Origin: an uncultured Bryobacterales bacterium
Lineage (GTDB): Bacteria > Acidobacteriota > Terriglobia > Bryobacterales > Bryobacteraceae
Direction: 5' to 3'
Length of the DNA stretch: 10,174 nucleotides
Assembly (NCBI GenBank): GCA_937859895.1
Contig: CALMAV010000052.1
Coordinates: 5,218 to 15,391, forward strand
This document shows, one piece after another, positions 8,365-10,174 of the stretch (its first letter is position 1; every line of letters starts with the position of its first letter). A program made the translations under genes and the position numbers. The notes under the pieces were generated by a model. It saw only the letters and a list, made by a program, of their open reading frames with translations. It searched no databases and was not told the origin of the DNA.

Positions 8365-8395
8365 TATCCTAGTTCCATTGATCTTTAAACAAGAA
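8365..8395. promoter_or_regulatory. possible overlapping divergent promoters, hyuA and MFS gene
   Basis: The only space for promoters between hyuA (ATG ends at 8346) and the MFS gene is a few dozen bases. On the minus strand TAGGAT (8366-8371) is a fair -10 box. A weak -35 lies 18 bases upstream (TTCTTG, 8390-8395) or 15 bases upstream (TTGTTT, 8387-8392). On the plus strand the same bases read TATCCT (8365-8370), a -10-like hexamer seven bases before the TTG at 8378. The two readings would make a shared bidirectional core. Matches are modest and no experiment supports them here. Confidence 0.25.
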
Positions 8396-9625
8396 GCCTC
8401 TCAACAGCTGCCCGAACTTCGGCCATTCCGTTGGAGCAACACCACTGTCCCACAACGCCGAACTGTGCTGGCAGCGGGACTGGGCTGGTTGCTGGACGCC
8501 TTTGACGTGATGCTGTACTCGATTGTGCTGGCAACTCTGATGCGCGAATTCGGCATGTCCAAGACAACTGCGGGTTTACTCAACAGCTTGACGTTGGCGG
8601 CCTCGGCCATTGGGAGCTTTGGCTTTGGGCTACTCGCCGATCGATTCGGGAGGCGGCGAATGCTGAGCTTCAGCATTCTTACCTACTCGCTATTTACCTT
8701 CGCCTGCGGTTTCTCAACAGGGGTCACCAGCCTGGCAATTTTCCGGTTTCTGCTGGGCCTTGGAATGGGCGGGGAGTGGAATTCAGGTGCAACGCTGGTG
8801 GCCGAGTCGTGGCCGAGCGCCTGGCGCGGACGTGCCATTGCCATCGTGCAAAGCAGTTGGGCCATAGGGTATGCGCTGGCTGCCGGCGTGGCGGGGCTTA
8901 TGCTCGCGCATACTTCATGGCGCTCGGTCTTCTTTGTAGGCGTGCTGCCGGCCTTATTCGTTTTTTGGATTCAGCACGAGGTGCCAGAACCGGAGCTTTG
9001 GCAAAGACAGAAGCACAACCGGAGTGCCGTTGCTTGGCGGCCGGTACTGCCGCGTTTGTTCGCGCTGCTTGTTACCAACACGTTCGGAATGTTTGCCTGG
9101 TGGGGTTTGTTTACCTGGATTCCCGCTTATTTAGCTTTACCGGCTGCCCAGGGTGGTCGTAACTTCAACCAGCTGAACTTTACGGCATTTCTGATTATTC
9201 TGAACTTATGCGGAATGTTTCCGGGGTACTTACTTTTTGGCGTGTTAGCTGATAAGTTCGGGCGCAAGCGCACATTTATTACTTACTTATTACTGGCCGC
9301 TGCTTCGGTGCCGGCGTTTGCGCTAGCGCAGAGTCCAGCCGTAATCTTGGTCACGGCTTCAATAACAGCTTTCTTCGGAACCGGCTTCTTCACAGGTTCA
9401 GGCATCTTAGGAAGCGAGTTGTTCCCGACAAGTATTCGGGCCACTGCACTGGGCATTTCCTACAACGCAGCGCGTGGGCTAAGCGCTTTTGCACCGATCA
9501 TGATTGGCGCAGTAGGAGAGCGATATGGGTTGAACTGGGGCTTCGGCCTTTGTGGAGTTGGGTTTGCCTGCGCGGCTCTCACTGCCTTGTACTTGCCCGA
9601 GACGCAAGGTTCCGAACTGGAGTGA
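8378..9625 (+). CDS. MFS transporter, sialate/lactate:H+ or metabolite:H+ symporter-like
   Basis: A 12-helix major facilitator protein in the inner membrane, probably a proton-coupled importer of a small organic acid or related metabolite. Counting from the TTG at 8378 (415 residues), helix 1 has LGWLLDAFDVMLY with Asp40 and Asp43. Motif A DRFGRRR (88-94) follows helix 2 and its second-half copy DKFGRKR (292-298) follows helix 8. Helix 4 contains GLGMGGEWNSGA (127-138), and PETQG (407-411) closes helix 12. GGEW in helix 4 and the two motif A copies place it near the SHS/MHS/AAHS families. The start is uncertain: no in-frame ATG lies before helix 1 and none of the candidates has a Shine-Dalgarno. 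GTG at 8312 would overlap hyuA head-to-head by 35 bases; TTG at 8378 gives a normal 30-residue cytoplasmic N-terminus. Divergence from hyuA suggests it carries the HyuAB substrate or product. Confidence 0.9.
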   Translation: MIFKQEASQQLPELRPFRWSNTTVPQRRTVLAAGLGWLLDAFDVMLYSIVLATLMREFGMSKTTAGLLNSLTLAASAIGSFGFGLLADRFGRRRMLSFSILTYSLFTFACGFSTGVTSLAIFRFLLGLGMGGEWNSGATLVAESWPSAWRGRAIAIVQSSWAIGYALAAGVAGLMLAHTSWRSVFFVGVLPALFVFWIQHEVPEPELWQRQKHNRSAVAWRPVLPRLFALLVTNTFGMFAWWGLFTWIPAYLALPAAQGGRNFNQLNFTAFLIILNLCGMFPGYLLFGVLADKFGRKRTFITYLLLAAASVPAFALAQSPAVILVTASITAFFGTGFFTGSGILGSELFPTSIRATALGISYNAARGLSAFAPIMIGAVGERYGLNWGFGLCGVGFACAALTALYLPETQGSELE

Positions 9626-9639
9626 ACGAGGACTTCGTT
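9625..9639. terminator. weak hairpin between convergent genes
   Basis: AACGA (9625-9629) can pair with TCGTT (9635-9639) around a five-base loop, in the 20-base gap between the MFS stop and the end of the small minus-strand gene. It has only five pairs and no U-tract, so it is a poor intrinsic terminator; it is the only candidate in the gap. Confidence 0.15.
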
Positions 9640-9645
9640 AACCGG

Positions 9646-9951
9646 CTACGAATGAGCGAGAAAATCCTCAAAGTTAGCCGGCATGTTCTTAGAAGATGCG
9701 TTTGCAAAGCCAGGCACGTGCTTTCTGGCGCAAGGTGCAACCAGGCCGCGTGTCCACCTCTTCTTAGCCAGGTTGCTGATTAGACGGTCGCCACTTCGAA
9801 TCTCGCCGAGATAGTTGCCGTCGCAGCCATACACTTCGTCCCCGTCATAGAACAGACCAAGATGCTGCCCATCAGGCGAATACAACGAGTCATTGAGGCG
9901 ATAACCGACGTAAGCGCCTCGCCAGTTCCAGAAATTTTTTGACTCGTTCAT
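9646..9951 (-). CDS. small repeat protein, 4-fold beta-flower-like
   Basis: A 101-residue soluble protein with no signal peptide or membrane segment. Residues 12-60 hold three copies of a 16-17-residue unit: YVGYRLNDSLYSPDG (14-28), HLGLFYDGDEVYGCDG (30-45) and YLGEIRSGDRLISN (47-60). Each has a hydrophobic-Gly turn followed by an aromatic or hydrophobic beta strand and, in the first two, an Asp-Gly turn. This pattern resembles the small bacterial proteins described as 4-fold beta flower; the match is from memory. The C-terminal 40 residues are less ordered and end PANFEDFLAHS. Its function is unknown. ATG at 9949-9951 is chosen over an upstream TTG at 9975 because it has AGGG about four bases before it. 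It is transcribed toward the MFS gene and ends 20 bases from it. Confidence 0.7.
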   Translation of the reverse strand: MNESKNFWNWRGAYVGYRLNDSLYSPDGQHLGLFYDGDEVYGCDGNYLGEIRSGDRLISNLAKKRWTRGLVAPCARKHVPGFANASSKNMPANFEDFLAHS

Positions 9952-10020
9952 TGTCCCTGTTCTTTCTGAGTGCAAATCTAAAAATAATCCGCACGTTCCA
10001 TCTTGTTCTAAGGGGATAAA

Positions 10021-10052
10021 TTCAGAACCCGACTTAGTTCAGGGTTGCTGAA
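10021..10052. repeat. imperfect inverted repeat, possible hairpin
   Basis: TTCAGAACCC (10021-10030) pairs with GGGTT-G-CTGAA (10042-10052), ten pairs with one bulged G and an 11-base loop. On the minus strand it is followed by TTTAT, so it could stop readthrough leftward; on the plus strand no U-tract follows. It lies upstream of the predicted start of transcription at about 10140, so it is not in that gene's leader. Confidence 0.35.
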
Positions 10053-10080
10053 GGCTGGCTGTAGTGCTCAGACCCTGTAA

Positions 10081-10130
10081 GTATTGCATATATTGACGAG
10101 CTGTGTTGAGTCTGGTGATATATGCCATAC
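10081..10130. promoter_or_regulatory. inverted repeat, candidate operator
   Basis: GTATTGCATATAT (10081-10093) and ATATATGCCATAC (10118-10130) are reverse complements at 12 of 13 positions, with a 24-base spacer. Each arm also has local TAT-N5-ATA symmetry, as expected for a dimer-binding half. The arms are centred about 37 bases apart and straddle the -35 box; the right arm touches the -10 box. This is the layout of a repressor binding two sites around a promoter. The regulator is not identified. Confidence 0.45.
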
Positions 10131-10133
10131 AAT
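10106..10133 (+). promoter_or_regulatory. sigma70-like promoter for the right-edge gene
   Basis: TTGAGT (10106-10111, 4 of 6) is followed after 16 bases by TACAAT (10128-10133, 5 of 6). Transcription would start at about 10140, one base before the ATG at 10141, so the mRNA would be essentially leaderless. An alternative is TTGACG (10093-10098) with TGATAT (10116-10121), 17-base spacer, which has a better -35 but a poor -10. Confidence 0.45.
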
Positions 10134-10140
10134 ACGGCGT

Positions 10141-10174
10141 ATGACTCGGAGAACGATGGTGGGCGCACTCACTC
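10141..10174 (+). CDS. start of an unidentified gene, 3' partial
   Basis: ATG at 10141-10143 opens a frame that reads MTRRTMVGALT and leaves the window. The support is its position directly after a good promoter and candidate operator, plus the basic N-terminal residues. No Shine-Dalgarno lies before it. A second ATG at 10156 is an alternative start, but it too lacks an obvious ribosome-binding site. Eleven codons are too few to name the product. The operator layout would fit an autoregulated regulator or a controlled operon, but that is inference. Confidence 0.4.
   Translation, partial: MTRRTMVGALT

Larger units (their letters stand above)
9952..10140. other. divergent regulatory region
   Basis: This AT-richer spacer separates the minus-strand beta-flower-like gene from the plus-strand gene starting at 10141. 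For the minus-strand gene an A/T-rich tract (about 9978-9988) could hold a -10 box such as TTAGAT, but no convincing -35 is seen. The right half holds the inverted repeat and promoter listed separately. No coding potential was recognised. Confidence 0.5.

Noticed and set aside
10040..10077. CAGGGT/ACCCTG hairpin as a riboswitch or attenuator.
   Set aside because: Only six pairs with a 26-base loop, and it lies upstream of the predicted transcription start of the right-edge gene.

Overview
The window is a stretch of ordinary chromosomal DNA from a moderately GC-rich bacterium. Gene content (a DnaE2-type error-prone polymerase, a HyuA/HyuB pair, a guanine deaminase, a metabolite/H+ symporter-like MFS protein and an esterase-like alpha/beta hydrolase) is compatible with an environmental soil bacterium. 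Acidobacteriota is my best guess from the flavour of the proteins, but nothing here (no rRNA, no marker gene) proves it. No tRNA, rRNA, CRISPR array, insertion sequence or phage gene was seen.

Layout: the left edge holds the 3' part of an alpha/beta hydrolase gene on the + strand (3-770), followed by about 420 bases with no convincing gene. From 8346 down to 1187 runs a tightly packed minus-strand series, in transcription order hyuA, hyuB, guaD, dnaE2. The first three genes overlap their neighbours by 8 and 11 bases and dnaE2 follows guaD after 36 bases, so one operon is likely. Divergent from hyuA, with essentially no intergenic space, is a 12-helix MFS transporter gene (about 8378-9625, +). 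It converges on a small minus-strand gene for a repeat-rich protein that resembles the 4-fold beta-flower family (9646-9951). The last 220 bases are a regulatory region with a 12/13-matched inverted repeat around a sigma70-like promoter, leading into a gene that starts at 10141 and runs out of the window.

How the genes may work together: GuaD converts guanine to xanthine with release of ammonia. HyuA and HyuB are the two subunits of an ATP-dependent hydantoinase/oxoprolinase-type enzyme acting on a cyclic amide or ureide. The divergent MFS protein could import the substrate. A small module for nitrogen recovery from purines or hydantoin-like compounds is a reasonable inference, but the HyuAB substrate cannot be read from sequence. 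The puzzling member is dnaE2, an SOS mutagenesis polymerase usually found with imuA and imuB. Here it sits at the end of a catabolic gene series without them, and it has its own possible leaderless promoter just before the ATG.
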